This document shows, piece after piece, positions 17,069 to 25,850 of a stretch of DNA of 64,000 nucleotides. The notes beneath the pieces were generated by a model. That model made no database searches, had not been told where the DNA came from, and saw only the letters and a list, made by a program, of their open reading frames with translations. Position numbers and translations under genes: made by a program. How positions within the stretch are numbered: the stretch's first letter is position 1; every line of letters begins with the position of its first letter. The DNA is from Phycisphaerales bacterium UBA7800 (GTDB lineage: Bacteria > Planctomycetota > Phycisphaerae > Phycisphaerales > Phycisphaeraceae): positions 62,001 to 126,000 of the forward strand of contig DLCK01000051.1 of NCBI GenBank assembly GCA_002480565.1, read 5' to 3'.

Positions 17069-19504
17069 TCAAGCACCAAACCCAAGGGCAACCGTGCTGG
17101 CCGTGGTGCTCGTCTTGGTATTTTGAGCCACCGTATCCAGCAGCTTGTTGGTCTTTTGAGCCAAATCCACCAGCGACTTGGTGTTCTTCTCGGTGTTTTT
17201 CTGTGGATCGTCCTTGGGGCTGATCGCGGTTTGAATGCGGTTGAACATGTCGGTGAGTCCGACGGTTTGGATGCGATTAGGGCGATCTTGGTTTTCCTGC
17301 TGTTGCTCAAGTAGAGCACGTGCCTCGGCGATTTGTGATGCATCAGCACCTTCACGCCTCAATTCGTTTAGCCTTCTCTCAATATCGCCAAGACCACTTT
17401 CTTCAACATCAATGCGGAGTTTGGCAATGTGTTCACCGATGGAAAGGCGCTTAAGCTCGCCGTTCAACTCACGTAGGCGGTCTTTTTGATCTTCAGTTGC
17501 TCCCTTGAGGTTTGCCAATTCCATCTCATCAGGAGCGCCAAAGAATGAAACCTTTTGCTGACGGTCGCCGATCAAGTTCTCAACACTTTGGCTTCGCATC
17601 TGCTGCAAAATCTCTTGTGCCTGTTTGAGTTGATCGGCGCCAAGCTTCATGTTTTGCAGGTCAAAAATCTTTAACTCAATACTGTCCATACCCATCGTGT
17701 CGAGTTCTCGTTGGAGGTCATCAAGAAATGATTCACCTTTGAGTCGTTTTAGATCATTCTGCAATGCTGTGAGTTTTTGGACTTGTTCATCAGTCGCAAC
17801 GCCCAGCTTCTTCATAGCCAGAAAATCAACCAGCAGGATATCTTCCTGGGACATGCCAAAGTGTTGCACCTCAGTGTTGAGGTCTTTTAACGCCTTTTCA
17901 ATCCGCTTGATGTCCTCGACGTGCTGGTCCGACGATCCGTTTGCTATTTGATCTTGCAGATCTTTGACAGCTTGCTTGGCCTTGTTTAACTGCTCACTAA
18001 GCAGTTTGATATTTCGCACATCAACACGCCATTGAGACATGCTCATCTCGCCAGCCTGGTCGCGTGCAATAATGCTGTACCGCTTGATTGCAGCAATGCG
18101 ATCTTCAAGCGCCTTGACGAGATCAACACTCGCGGTCAATTGCTTTTCTGTGCTATCCGCAGCATCAACAGCTTTCATTGCTGTTGCAAGTCGTTTGCTG
18201 GATTGAGCAAGGTTATCCTGGGCATTTTGCAGATGGCGTGTTTTGTTGTAGATGATGCCCGCGTCGTCTGCTAAATTCATTAATACCTCATCAAGCCCAA
18301 TCCCTTCAGCCTTGGCTTTGAGAAATGCTGCACCAAGTGCCAACAAGACCGTGATAAGGGCACCACCAATCGCAACCTTGACCGCAATAACGGCAGTATT
18401 TAACGTCCAGAGAGAAGCTGTAAACGCCTTTAGCGACTTAATGATAACCTTGATCAAAGCGATCAGTTCGGGTAGCGATGTCCTAGTAAACACCAGTAAG
18501 GCGGCTTGAGTGCCAACAATGGCAGCAGACAGTCCGGTAAACCCAATAGCCAATCCAGCCACAGCCAGCTTGACCTTTCCGATTACACCGCGCAGCCCTT
18601 CGCCGCCAAACATGAAGTTGTATATCCATTTTGTGGCACCAGCGACAACCGTGGCAAACTCACGTGTAATCTGGATTGCAGATCGAATTGTTGGGATGAA
18701 TGTCTCTCTGAAGCCTTTTAGCTGGTCAATCGCAGCAGACAGGACTTGCTTTAGGTTTAGCTCCTCAAGAAGAATCTTTCCGAAGTCACGAAAAACATCC
18801 TTGATCGCGCCTTGAAATGTACTCCACAATCCAATTGCAGACTTGGACTGCTTGGCCATCAAATCGAAGAACATGCCGCCATTGCTGGTCATGTCCGTAA
18901 ACGCCTGCTCAAGATTCTTAAACCCAACCTTGCCGGTGCTGACCAGGTTACGCACCTCGCCTTCTGTGACGCCAAACTGCTTGGCCAACTCGCCGATGAT
19001 TGGGATGCCGCGACCGGTAAGCTGGTTGATATCCTCCATCATCAACCGCCCATTGACACGCGCTTTCCCGTAGATTTCAGTTAGTTCGCCAAGGGGGATT
19101 CGCAACCCAGCAGAGATGTCGCCGATCCGGGTCAGGGTTTGCGTTAACTGGTGGGCTGGCTCATTAAACGCAATCAGTGCACGTCCCGCAGAAATCACTT
19201 CATCCGGCTCGAATGGGGTAACATCGCTGAATCTTTTCAGATCGCCAATAACTTGCTTGGCTTTGTCTGCGGATTTAAGCATGGATTCAAAAGCAATCTC
19301 AGTCTGTTCCATGTCAGCGGCCATCTTTGTTCCAAAAACGCCTGCTGCTACAGTTGCGCCAGAGATTGCCGCGCCGATAAGCCCGCCGATCTTCGCAATA
19401 GGTGCAAGGTTATTGCGAAGTATGCCGCCCACTTTTCCCAGCGAGCTTTGCAAAGGGCGAGTGTTGGCCACGAGATTGATTGCAGCTTCACCGATAATTG
19501 GCAT
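17069..19504 (-). CDS. Tail tape-measure protein
   Basis: The 811-residue protein has the tape-measure layout. The N-terminal TMP domain (AADMEQTEIAFESMLKSADKAKQVIGDLKRFSDVTPFEPDEV; GRALIAFN) is followed by two or more hydrophobic segments (about residues 285-400) and long coiled coils (400-790). It sets tail length and is ejected with DNA. It lies directly downstream of two small overlapping tail-chaperone genes, as in siphoviruses. Its length predicts a tail of roughly 120 nm by the usual 0.15 nm per residue rule (inference). Confidence 0.93.
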   Translation of the reverse strand: MPIIGEAAINLVANTRPLQSSLGKVGGILRNNLAPIAKIGGLIGAAISGATVAAGVFGTKMAADMEQTEIAFESMLKSADKAKQVIGDLKRFSDVTPFEPDEVISAGRALIAFNEPAHQLTQTLTRIGDISAGLRIPLGELTEIYGKARVNGRLMMEDINQLTGRGIPIIGELAKQFGVTEGEVRNLVSTGKVGFKNLEQAFTDMTSNGGMFFDLMAKQSKSAIGLWSTFQGAIKDVFRDFGKILLEELNLKQVLSAAIDQLKGFRETFIPTIRSAIQITREFATVVAGATKWIYNFMFGGEGLRGVIGKVKLAVAGLAIGFTGLSAAIVGTQAALLVFTRTSLPELIALIKVIIKSLKAFTASLWTLNTAVIAVKVAIGGALITVLLALGAAFLKAKAEGIGLDEVLMNLADDAGIIYNKTRHLQNAQDNLAQSSKRLATAMKAVDAADSTEKQLTASVDLVKALEDRIAAIKRYSIIARDQAGEMSMSQWRVDVRNIKLLSEQLNKAKQAVKDLQDQIANGSSDQHVEDIKRIEKALKDLNTEVQHFGMSQEDILLVDFLAMKKLGVATDEQVQKLTALQNDLKRLKGESFLDDLQRELDTMGMDSIELKIFDLQNMKLGADQLKQAQEILQQMRSQSVENLIGDRQQKVSFFGAPDEMELANLKGATEDQKDRLRELNGELKRLSIGEHIAKLRIDVEESGLGDIERRLNELRREGADASQIAEARALLEQQQENQDRPNRIQTVGLTDMFNRIQTAISPKDDPQKNTEKNTKSLVDLAQKTNKLLDTVAQNTKTSTTASTVALGFGA

Positions 19505-19507
19505 AGG

Positions 19508-19666
19508 TCACGATCCTTTAGTAGCTGCAATAGCAGCAGCCAAGCTCTTAAATTTCTGCCTCCCACCAACTTGCCGTTCGCCGCTTGACGCATAAACCAC
19601 CGCCTGGGCTAGAGTGAGGTCGCCGATCTGTCTAGGCGTCCATCCATATTCTTGGCTCAAAATCAC
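19508..19666 (-). CDS. Second tail-assembly chaperone-like protein (GpT-like), short
   Basis: A 52-residue ORF starting at a GTG that overlaps the stop of the preceding gene as GTGA (19666-19663). The sequence includes SQEYGWTPRQIGDLTLAQAVVY, the conserved YGW.P..I..L.L.Q pattern of downstream tail-chaperone segments, then a basic Ala-rich tail (FKSLAAAIAATKGS). It is in the -1 frame relative to the upstream gene. It may be made by coupled re-initiation at GTG or by -1 frameshifting near the 3' end of that gene. Its stop is four bases before the tape-measure ATG. Confidence 0.7.
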   Translation of the reverse strand: MILSQEYGWTPRQIGDLTLAQAVVYASSGERQVGGRQKFKSLAAAIAATKGS

Positions 19667-20136
19667 AAAGAGCTTGGCGATGTCTGTGTGATGGCCGGTT
19701 TTACCGGCTCCGCTTTTGGGGATTCGCCTCCATTGAGATTAGGGGCTGAGATTTTCATTAGGGAATCAGCCAGATTGGAGAATTGCTGCACATTGGCAAG
19801 CTTGCTCACAACTTGCTCACGTGTGATGTCGGGGTGCTCGTGGCGTAGTGACAGGTAAATGAGTTGGCCTGCCCCCTCAATGGACTGCATCATGCCTTGG
19901 GCTTCGCGCGAGTCATAGGTTACGCGTGAAGCAGCGTTGATGGCTTCACTGGTCAAATCACGGCGGTCTCGGGCAGGCAGATCACGCGCTGCGTGCATGC
20001 TGTTAGCGATAATCTTTTGACGAACCCAGTTCTCAAAATCGCCTAAGTCGGCAATCGTCAGTGGACGCATCTTGTAGGTCTTGCTGCCAAGCTCGATTTC
20101 AATCGGCGCGGCGGTCACGGTAGATAGATCACTCAT
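19663..20136 (-). CDS. Tail-assembly chaperone (GpG-like)
   Basis: A 157-residue helical protein (IELGSKTYKMRPLTIADLGDFENWVRQKI...) located between the tail-tube genes and the tape measure, the conserved position of the first tail chaperone. The sequence from TYDSREAQGMMQSIEGAGQLIYLSLRHEHPDITREQV resembles such chaperones. A small overlapping gene in the -1 frame follows, the arrangement used to make GpG/GpGT pairs. Confidence 0.7.
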   Translation of the reverse strand: MSDLSTVTAAPIEIELGSKTYKMRPLTIADLGDFENWVRQKIIANSMHAARDLPARDRRDLTSEAINAASRVTYDSREAQGMMQSIEGAGQLIYLSLRHEHPDITREQVVSKLANVQQFSNLADSLMKISAPNLNGGESPKAEPVKPAITQTSPSSL

Positions 20137-20173
20137 AGCTTCTCCTTGCGTGTGAGTGGTTGTTAATCAGTTG

Positions 20174-20560
20174 TTATGGCGTCACATCCTGCAACACACG
20201 CAGTGTCACAGTAGCATCACTGCCGGATGCGTTGGTGATGTACAGGTCGGTAACATCAGTGCTCAGGGGGTTGTCGTAATAGCCAGACACGTTTTCCCAG
20301 ATGAGCGGAATGCCAGCCTTGAGAGCAATTGTGTCGTCTGCTGAGCTGCCATCGTTGGTTTCGATGGTCACATCCTGCGTGGAGAGCAGGTAGAGCGATT
20401 TGATTTCCGACACATCGATGCCAACAGTGGCTTGCAGATCGGTCGAGCTATCCGGGACTGCGATTTCGGCTGTGATTTCACCATCGGCGGTGATGTCCTG
20501 GCGTTTGGTTTCGACATCGCTGTTACGCTGCCAGCCGCGAGTGAGTGAATGAGTGGGCAT
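20174..20560 (-). CDS. Small tail structural protein
   Basis: A 128-residue beta-rich protein (MPTHSLTRGWQRNSDVETKRQDITADGEI...). It ends in a segment (LYITNASGSDATVTLRVLQDV) typical of virion surface beta domains. It lies between the tail tube and the chaperone gene, so it is likely a tail protein. No family recognised. Confidence 0.5.
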   Translation of the reverse strand: MPTHSLTRGWQRNSDVETKRQDITADGEITAEIAVPDSSTDLQATVGIDVSEIKSLYLLSTQDVTIETNDGSSADDTIALKAGIPLIWENVSGYYDNPLSTDVTDLYITNASGSDATVTLRVLQDVTP

Positions 20561-20604
20561 GGGATTGATCCTTGTCAGGAGGTTTGTTTGATTGATTCAG
20601 TCGC

Positions 20605-21411
20605 TTACGCTGCTGGCCACCATTCCGTGGTGTCGGGTTTGGTGATCGTGCCTGCAACGCCAGCGTTAAAGCCGGACCAGTTCCAGTTCGCGGTGCCGCT
20701 GGCGAGTTCAGCACCTTCGATGGATGTCTCGTAAGCACCTTCGCCGAATCGTGCCCAATGAATGAGGTAGAACAGCGTCGATGTGACGTAGAGACGCAGC
20801 TTGCGAACATCGCCAATATCAGGGGCGGTACGCACGTCCTGGTTGTAGAACGAGATTGAACCACTCGCTGTGATGTTGCCAGCCTTGCGTTTCTTCCAGC
20901 CGCTGGTGCTGGACGATGCATACTCTTTGAGATCGCAAGCGATAGTGAGCGTCCACGACCGCACATCATCAAGCTCGGTAAACGTGTCGGTTTCAGCCAA
21001 CTCAACTTTGAGCGACAGAGAACTTGGCGGGTTGGGAAGTGTGGAGTCGGTAATCGTCCCGGTTGTGTGCGTCAGGGCGCCATTGCCCGCCAGCGTCACG
21101 GTAATACTTTCGATGTCGCCAGACTCTTGATTGGCGGTAATTTCCACCTGCGAGATGATCGCGGATCCGGTGGTCTTGTTGGCACCGTCGAACCCGACGA
21201 ACGTGATGGTGTCGCCGGGGAAGTGTGTTGGGGTGTGACCATATTGAGTGTACGAACCGCTCCAATCCTTGATGCCACCAAGCTGGCCAGTACCGCCAAG
21301 GGTATTGGATGCATTGTACGGCTTGTTTTCTTCGGTCTCAGAGGTGGACCAAGTGCGCACTGTGTTGGCGCCGTCGACTGTCCCACCCATGCCCGTGTAT
21401 GTGTTACCCAT
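20605..21411 (-). CDS. Putative major tail (tube) protein
   Basis: A 268-residue beta-rich protein beginning MGNTYTGMGGTVDGANTVRTWSTSETEE. It contains a central domain with SGSYTQYGHTPTHFPGDTITFVGFDG, characteristic of tube subunits that bind turn-rich loops. It lies between the tail-terminator gene and the chaperone genes, the siphovirus position of the tube protein. It starts 29 bases after bipartite element copy 3 and has a good Shine-Dalgarno (CAGGAGA). Confidence 0.6.
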   Translation of the reverse strand: MGNTYTGMGGTVDGANTVRTWSTSETEENKPYNASNTLGGTGQLGGIKDWSGSYTQYGHTPTHFPGDTITFVGFDGANKTTGSAIISQVEITANQESGDIESITVTLAGNGALTHTTGTITDSTLPNPPSSLSLKVELAETDTFTELDDVRSWTLTIACDLKEYASSSTSGWKKRKAGNITASGSISFYNQDVRTAPDIGDVRKLRLYVTSTLFYLIHWARFGEGAYETSIEGAELASGTANWNWSGFNAGVAGTITKPDTTEWWPAA

Positions 21412-21439
21412 GATGATCTCCTGTTAATGAGTCACCATG

Positions 21440-21480
21440 TGGTTGAAGAAAAAAATTCAAGATTGGAGAGAGGCGGTGTC
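21440..21480 (-). promoter_or_regulatory. Bipartite 41-bp late element, copy 3
   Basis: Plus-strand reading: TGGTT, 28 bases including an A-tract, GCGGTGTC. It overlaps the last codons (..FDTAS..) of the gene stopping at 21457 and lies 29 bases before the tail-tube ATG. Confidence 0.65.
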
Positions 21481-21933
21481 AAACCAGACTTCAACTTCGA
21501 CGCCAATGACGGTATACCAGCCGTTGGATTTGCCTTCGGGATCGGCGCCGGGGGCTTGGCCTTGTACGGGTCTGACTGAGCGGACGAAATCCAATCCGTC
21601 CAGCCTGTTGCCAATCGATGCAACCGCCAGCATGATTTGCCACTCCACAGGAAAAGCTTGAGCGGTGATGTCCACCTCGCCGGTGTAAATCTCAAAGCGG
21701 AACTGGCGTTTGAACGAGCTTCCGTTGCTGGTGCGAAACATGTGCGGATCCACGGCATCAGCGACCACAGCGACCAATGGCACGTCAGCGGCCTGCAGGG
21801 TGGACTTGCGAATGCGATTATCGAATCGGATACGGTTGCCGGGTTTGACCAGACTGGTAAATCCGCTTCTGGATTCGAGAACGTTCCATAATGCAGTGAG
21901 GACTTGTCCCCATGGTTCAGCAGGTACAGTCAT
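21457..21933 (-). CDS. Putative tail terminator / head-tail joining protein
   Basis: A 158-residue alpha/beta protein. It has the typical spacing of tail-terminator proteins: an N-terminal helix (WGQVLTALWNVLESRSGF), a central AVVADAVDP strand-turn, then FRFEIYTGEVDITAQAF and a C-terminal VIGVEVEVWF strand. It lies between a virion morphogenesis gene and the tail tube, as in HK97- and lambda-like phages. The last codons run into copy 3 of the bipartite element. Confidence 0.6.
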   Translation of the reverse strand: MTVPAEPWGQVLTALWNVLESRSGFTSLVKPGNRIRFDNRIRKSTLQAADVPLVAVVADAVDPHMFRTSNGSSFKRQFRFEIYTGEVDITAQAFPVEWQIMLAVASIGNRLDGLDFVRSVRPVQGQAPGADPEGKSNGWYTVIGVEVEVWFDTASLQS

Positions 21934-21944
21934 GTGTGCGTTTC

Positions 21945-22472
21945 CTATTTGGTGGCCCGCATCAGATCGCGGATCATGCCATCGGTGGTTTGTTTGTCGG
22001 GATCAACGATGATTTCTCGCTTGGGGTTGCGGCCTTTGCCAAACTGGTGAATGCCAGCGATGTCTGCGACACTCAGTGAGCGTTTGCCGCCGGGGTGTCT
22101 TGACGTTTTTGATTTGAGAAACCCGACTCGCAGGCCGTTGTTGATGAATTTCCAGTTGTCTGTCCGCTGAGTATCAAGCACGGCCAGCAATGTGCCGGTG
22201 TTTCGCATGATCGCCGGCGACCCTTTACCCTTGCCTTTTCGACGACTGCGGATTGTTGCGGGGCTCAGACTTGGCCAATTGCCGCCACCTTTGGATTGCT
22301 CGACATATCGCCTGCGAACAAAGCCCAGATACCTGGCACGCCATTGATTCATCACCGGTCGCATCTCGGGCGTCTTCGGATTGCGGAACCGACGCTTGTA
22401 CGCTTCAAGCCGTGACAGGTCGAGTGTGATGGTGTTGTGAATGCGGAACATCGGGGAGCCTTTCGGGATCAC
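21945..22472 (-). CDS. Phage virion morphogenesis protein (HK97 gp10 / Mu gpG type)
   Basis: A 175-residue basic protein with the hallmarks of virion-morphogenesis proteins: Arg-rich helices (RARYLGFVRRRYVEQSKGGGNWPSLSPATIRSRRKGKG), then NTGTLLAVL, and IAGIHQFGKGRNPKREI. These proteins help join heads and tails. It begins at GTG 22472, overlapping the upstream stop as GTGA. An in-frame ATG is seven codons further in. Confidence 0.75.
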   Translation of the reverse strand: MIPKGSPMFRIHNTITLDLSRLEAYKRRFRNPKTPEMRPVMNQWRARYLGFVRRRYVEQSKGGGNWPSLSPATIRSRRKGKGKGSPAIMRNTGTLLAVLDTQRTDNWKFINNGLRVGFLKSKTSRHPGGKRSLSVADIAGIHQFGKGRNPKREIIVDPDKQTTDGMIRDLMRATK

Positions 22473-22903
22473 ACGACGAACGGGATGTTGACGCCCGCCG
22501 TTGCTTGGACTGCATCAATCTTGAGACTGCCATCAGCGATGTTAGCGAGCATGGTCTCGACGGATTTTTTCTTCGACGAGTAGCGGTTGTACGGTCGCCC
22601 CTCATCATCTGCATCATCCAGACCGCGAGCTTCGTAGAGCCAGCAGCCTGCTAATGTCGCTGAGATGGTTGTGATCAGGCCGATGGACTTGCCCGGTTGT
22701 GCAGAGAGGGGAATGGTATAGTCCGACCCGCTAAGGATGGCATTAATATGATCGTCTGCGTGAGAGATTGCACGTGTGATGCGTGCGGCGATGTCGGCGA
22801 GTACATCTTCGTCCTCGATGTCGCCAGCATCCAGGTTGCCCCACGTCTGCACGTTGATGGGGCCAAAGATGTCCTCGATGTCTGTGCGTGTTGAATAGGG
22901 CAT
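22469..22903 (-). CDS. DUF1320 (Mu gp36-like) head-completion protein
   Basis: A 144-residue helical protein starting MPYSTRTDIEDIFGP. The pattern of an early D-I-E-D-I-F motif, the ITRAISHADDHINAILSG helix, and RYSSKKKSVETMLANIADGSLKI matches Mu gp36 / DUF1320 head-tail connector proteins. It follows the capsid block and precedes the morphogenesis gene in the late operon, as in Mu-like heads. Confidence 0.75.
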   Translation of the reverse strand: MPYSTRTDIEDIFGPINVQTWGNLDAGDIEDEDVLADIAARITRAISHADDHINAILSGSDYTIPLSAQPGKSIGLITTISATLAGCWLYEARGLDDADDEGRPYNRYSSKKKSVETMLANIADGSLKIDAVQATAGVNIPFVV

Positions 22904-22913
22904 GTGATGCTCT

Positions 22914-22954
22914 CTTAATAAAACTGCCCGACCTGGGATGAACAGGCCGGGCAG
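22914..22954 (-). terminator. Intrinsic terminator after the head-gene block
   Basis: A 12-bp stem with one mismatch (CTGCCCG.CCTG / CAGG.CGGGCAG) is followed on the minus strand by TTTTATT. It lies between the Ala/Lys-repeat gene (22994) and the connector gene (22903). Confidence 0.75.
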
Positions 22955-22993
22955 CAGGATGACGACCTCTCACACGTGAGGTATCAGAATGAC

Positions 22994-23248
22994 TTACTTT
23001 GTGGCCTTAGCTTTTGCAGTCTCTGCTTTAGCTTTGGCGTCGGCCTTAGCCTTTGCGTCAGATTCTGCCTTGGCCTTGGCGTCAGCAGTGTCGGATGGGG
23101 CGGTTGAGCCGGATTCCTTCACTGCTTGCTTGGGCAGGTCTTCGACCTTGGTGATGGTCTGGCCATTGACCATGACCGAACCACCGGACTTGATGATCTG
23201 TTCCATGGCCGAGCGTTTCAGGTTTCCGTTACTGTCGTAATTGCTCAC
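22994..23248 (-). CDS. Small protein with Ala/Lys repeat tail
   Basis: An 84-residue protein, MSNYDSNGNLKRSAMEQIIKSGGSVMVNGQTI. The C-terminal third is a low-complexity chain of AKA/DAKAKA units encoded by near-repeated GCC TTG GCG-type codons. It sits directly after the major capsid gene. No family. An N-terminal fold like small head fibre or FI-type packaging proteins is possible by position. Confidence 0.5.
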   Translation of the reverse strand: MSNYDSNGNLKRSAMEQIIKSGGSVMVNGQTITKVEDLPKQAVKESGSTAPSDTADAKAKAESDAKAKADAKAKAETAKAKATK

Positions 23249-23290
23249 GATTGACTCCTTGCGGATTTGTTACAGGATCAGGATGGCGGT

Positions 23291-24430
23291 TTAGCCGACG
23301 GTCAGGATGGCGGTAGCCGCCTGGTTGTGCTTGCGGGGGAAGCCGCGAGCAACACTCCACAGATTGGCGTTGGGCGGGTTGAGGTCAGGGTTCGGCAACG
23401 TGGCAAATGCGACCGGGCCAGTCTGAGGACCGCCAAAGATGGCAGGTGCACCATTGATGCTCATGGAACCGACCACGGTTTCAGTGACGATGCCATTGGC
23501 GAAGTCGAACGAACTGGAGTTACCATCGTCGCTGGTATTGGACAGCAATACCTTGCCGGTAGGCAGGTAGCGGCTGTAGCTGTGTGAGCTGTCGCTGGCT
23601 TCACGTCCATACTGCGTGTCGTCGATTTCGATGGTCATGCCCAGGACAGACTCAGCAACCATCTTGATTGCGTTGTTGTTGGCAATGGCGGTGCTGAATT
23701 GATCTGCCGAGAAGTTGAAAAGCTTCATTGCACTGGCCGCGTTGCGGAACTCAGTGGTATTGATCATCAGCAGAAAATCAGCGTTGGACATGGTGATGCG
23801 GTTGTATTCCACACCGTATTTGTTTTGTGCTGTGGTTTTAACACCCATGATGTCGGCGACTGGGGTTGCGGTTGCTGATGTAGCCCAGCCAACGCTAGGC
23901 GTGACCTTCAAGTCGCTTGGTGTACCAAACGTCACGGTGCCGGACTTGATACCGAGGCCAGACCATGAATAACTGTCGAGCATCATGCCTGCACACATCA
24001 GATTCATCTGCATGCGAACATTGATCATCAGCTTGTCCATGCGGCCAGTCAAGTAGTTTTCAAAGATGTTCGCGTCACCGGCCATGGCTTGTTCGGCTTT
24101 GATGCGCTGCACCAGATTGAGCATGCTTTGCTTGATGTTGGTGCCGGACTTGATGTTGGGAATCTTGGTCGCTTCCAGCGTGATCTGGTGATCGTTACGC
24201 ACAGCGGCGGGTTGATCATCGGCAACCACATCGGCAATGATGGAACGTTCGGTCAGTCGTGCCATGATTTCATCATCTTCAGCAAAGACAATCGGTGTCC
24301 GCTTAAGGTAACGGAGATTGTCAGGGATCTGCCGAACGTCCATAAGGGCGTTCCACATCGCTTTGATTCGGTTGGTTGCCAAGGGGTTGTAGCCTGCAGG
24401 CATGTCAATATCTCCGTTATTCTTGGCCAT
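23291..24430 (-). CDS. Major capsid protein (lambda gpE-like)
   Basis: The 379-residue protein has the HK97-fold gpE-type features: MPAGYNPLATNRIKAMWNA, PIVFAEDDEIMARLTERSIIADV, KSGTNIKQSMLNLVQRIKAEQAMAGDANIFENYLTGRM, and the C-terminal GGPQTGPVAFATLPNPDLNPPNANLWSVARGFPRKHNQAATAI. The last block resembles the P-domain and C-terminal strand seen in gpE. It follows a decoration-protein gene and a protease/scaffold gene, the standard lambda/Mu head order. Confidence 0.88.
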   Translation of the reverse strand: MAKNNGDIDMPAGYNPLATNRIKAMWNALMDVRQIPDNLRYLKRTPIVFAEDDEIMARLTERSIIADVVADDQPAAVRNDHQITLEATKIPNIKSGTNIKQSMLNLVQRIKAEQAMAGDANIFENYLTGRMDKLMINVRMQMNLMCAGMMLDSYSWSGLGIKSGTVTFGTPSDLKVTPSVGWATSATATPVADIMGVKTTAQNKYGVEYNRITMSNADFLLMINTTEFRNAASAMKLFNFSADQFSTAIANNNAIKMVAESVLGMTIEIDDTQYGREASDSSHSYSRYLPTGKVLLSNTSDDGNSSSFDFANGIVTETVVGSMSINGAPAIFGGPQTGPVAFATLPNPDLNPPNANLWSVARGFPRKHNQAATAILTVG

Positions 24431-24463
24431 TCGTGGCCGATGGTTAATTCACAGTTCAGAAAA

Positions 24464-25240
24464 TCAGTTGGATTCGCGGACCAGTTGCAGCCGGGGCATC
24501 GCAGTCAGCACGGTAGACAAAGCGGGCTGGGTGTAGCCATCGCGGGTCACACCGACCTGCAGACGTTGCTCCCAGATACGACCGCCTTCGAACACTGCCG
24601 GGTGGTCTGAGCCTGGCTCGCTGTACACAACGGTTTCGTCGAGGATGTACACATTGCCACGCTCAAGGGATTGGCGACCGTCAGAAGCGGTGGTGTCAGC
24701 TGGACCATACTTGCCAGAGTCAGTGCCGCCGGTCGAAGTTGCGATGGTCACAGTGATGCTGCCACCGGATTCAAGCGAGGATTCATCCACGGTGACTTCG
24801 GCGACATTACCGAGGGCTTTACGCCATGTCAGCGTGTAGACAAAGCTTGATTTACTCACTACCACGTCGCCGGGATCGATGTTCGAGAGGGCGTACAATG
24901 CGTCCTGCACGACCTGCGCACTCGCGTTGTATGCAATAGTGTCAGTGGTCTGGCCATCGTATGAGATGGTGAATGTGCCACCGTTGGGGTCAGCATCGCC
25001 AGACAGGTCAATGGTCTGCACTTCACCAAGGGTGATGTGAGCCAAGACAGTGCCGTATGGCAGCACCTTGTCGCCGATTTTGACGACAGTGCCATCTGTC
25101 AGCGTTTCTTCAGCGGTCAGGGAGTCAACGGTAGACCAGTCAACGGTGATGCCGCCGACCTTCCATTCAGGCCGACCGTCTGCACTCACTTGGATAGGGC
25201 GACCAGTTGTATCTTTGATTTCTCGTCCAAAGCTTCCCAT
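24464..25240 (-). CDS. Head decoration protein (gpD-like)
   Basis: A 258-residue beta-rich protein placed between protease/scaffold and major capsid genes, the position of lambda gpD. It has a GSFGREIKDTTGRPIQV start, a conserved-looking KIGDKVLPYGTVLAHIT and a C-terminal ILDETVVYSEPGSDHPAVFEGGRIWEQRL, the part most like gpD/Mu decoration proteins. An inserted ~90-residue beta domain (about 85-170, DPNGGTFTISYDGQTTDTIAYNASAQ) resembles phage Ig-like surface domains. It is longer than lambda gpD (110). Confidence 0.7.
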   Translation of the reverse strand: MGSFGREIKDTTGRPIQVSADGRPEWKVGGITVDWSTVDSLTAEETLTDGTVVKIGDKVLPYGTVLAHITLGEVQTIDLSGDADPNGGTFTISYDGQTTDTIAYNASAQVVQDALYALSNIDPGDVVVSKSSFVYTLTWRKALGNVAEVTVDESSLESGGSITVTIATSTGGTDSGKYGPADTTASDGRQSLERGNVYILDETVVYSEPGSDHPAVFEGGRIWEQRLQVGVTRDGYTQPALSTVLTAMPRLQLVRESN

Positions 25241-25295
25241 GATGGGTTCTCCAAATTGGATGGTTCAGCGGTCACTACCGCATGGATTGGTCAGT

Positions 25296-25850
25296 TCATT
25301 TGCCGCCAGCAGCTTTGCGGGTGCGTTCGGCAAGTTCTTTGAGTTCTTTTTCTTCCTGCTCAGCGTCACCATCAGGGATGTCGCGGGACAGGTTGGTAGT
25401 CTGCACACCGGTTTTTTCGCCGAGTAGCTTGGCCAGTTCGCCAGCCTTGTTTTCGGCGAGGATGTCGACGATCTTGGCGTAGGACGGACGGTCTTGGCCG
25501 TCGCCAATGCTGAGCATGATCGGCGTGGACAATTCGGCTTCGAGCTTATCCTTGACAGCCGGTGTGATGCAGCACTTGTCGACCAGCGAACCGAGTTTGG
25601 TGTTCAGTGCGTCCTTGGACAGCGCCAGCACTTCGCGGGACAACTGCACAGGAGCGGCAGGAGCGGCAGCGAGCTTGGTCTGCAAGTCGGCAACAGTCTG
25701 CTTGGACTTGTCCAAGTCGGATTGCAATGTGCTGATTTTGGCAGGGGCGTCCAGGCTGAGCATAATCGTCTCAGCGACCTTGGCGTCAGCAGTATCGTCG
25801 GCAAGGCCGAGTTTCTTTTTGGCTTCGGCGATCTGTTCCTTGGTGAGCAT
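25296..25850 (-). CDS. Internal-start scaffold protein (nested in the protease gene)
   Basis: An in-frame ATG at 25850 (MLTKEQIAEAKKKLGLADDT) follows a strong Shine-Dalgarno (CAGGAGAG) and lies 38 bases after copy 4 of the bipartite element. The product would be 184 residues. It is helical with coiled coil (TLQSDLDKSKQTVADLQTKLAA) and a charged end (EEKELKELAERTRKAAGGK), the look of a phage scaffold. It corresponds to gpZ of Mu or Nu3 of lambda. Confidence 0.7.
   Translation of the reverse strand: MLTKEQIAEAKKKLGLADDTADAKVAETIMLSLDAPAKISTLQSDLDKSKQTVADLQTKLAAAPAAPVQLSREVLALSKDALNTKLGSLVDKCCITPAVKDKLEAELSTPIMLSIGDGQDRPSYAKIVDILAENKAGELAKLLGEKTGVQTTNLSRDIPDGDAEQEEKELKELAERTRKAAGGK

Noticed and set aside
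16930..17355. Minus-strand frame after and overlapping the tape-measure end
   Set aside because: Out of frame with the tape measure, Arg/Pro/Thr-rich, and it runs through the terminator hairpin.
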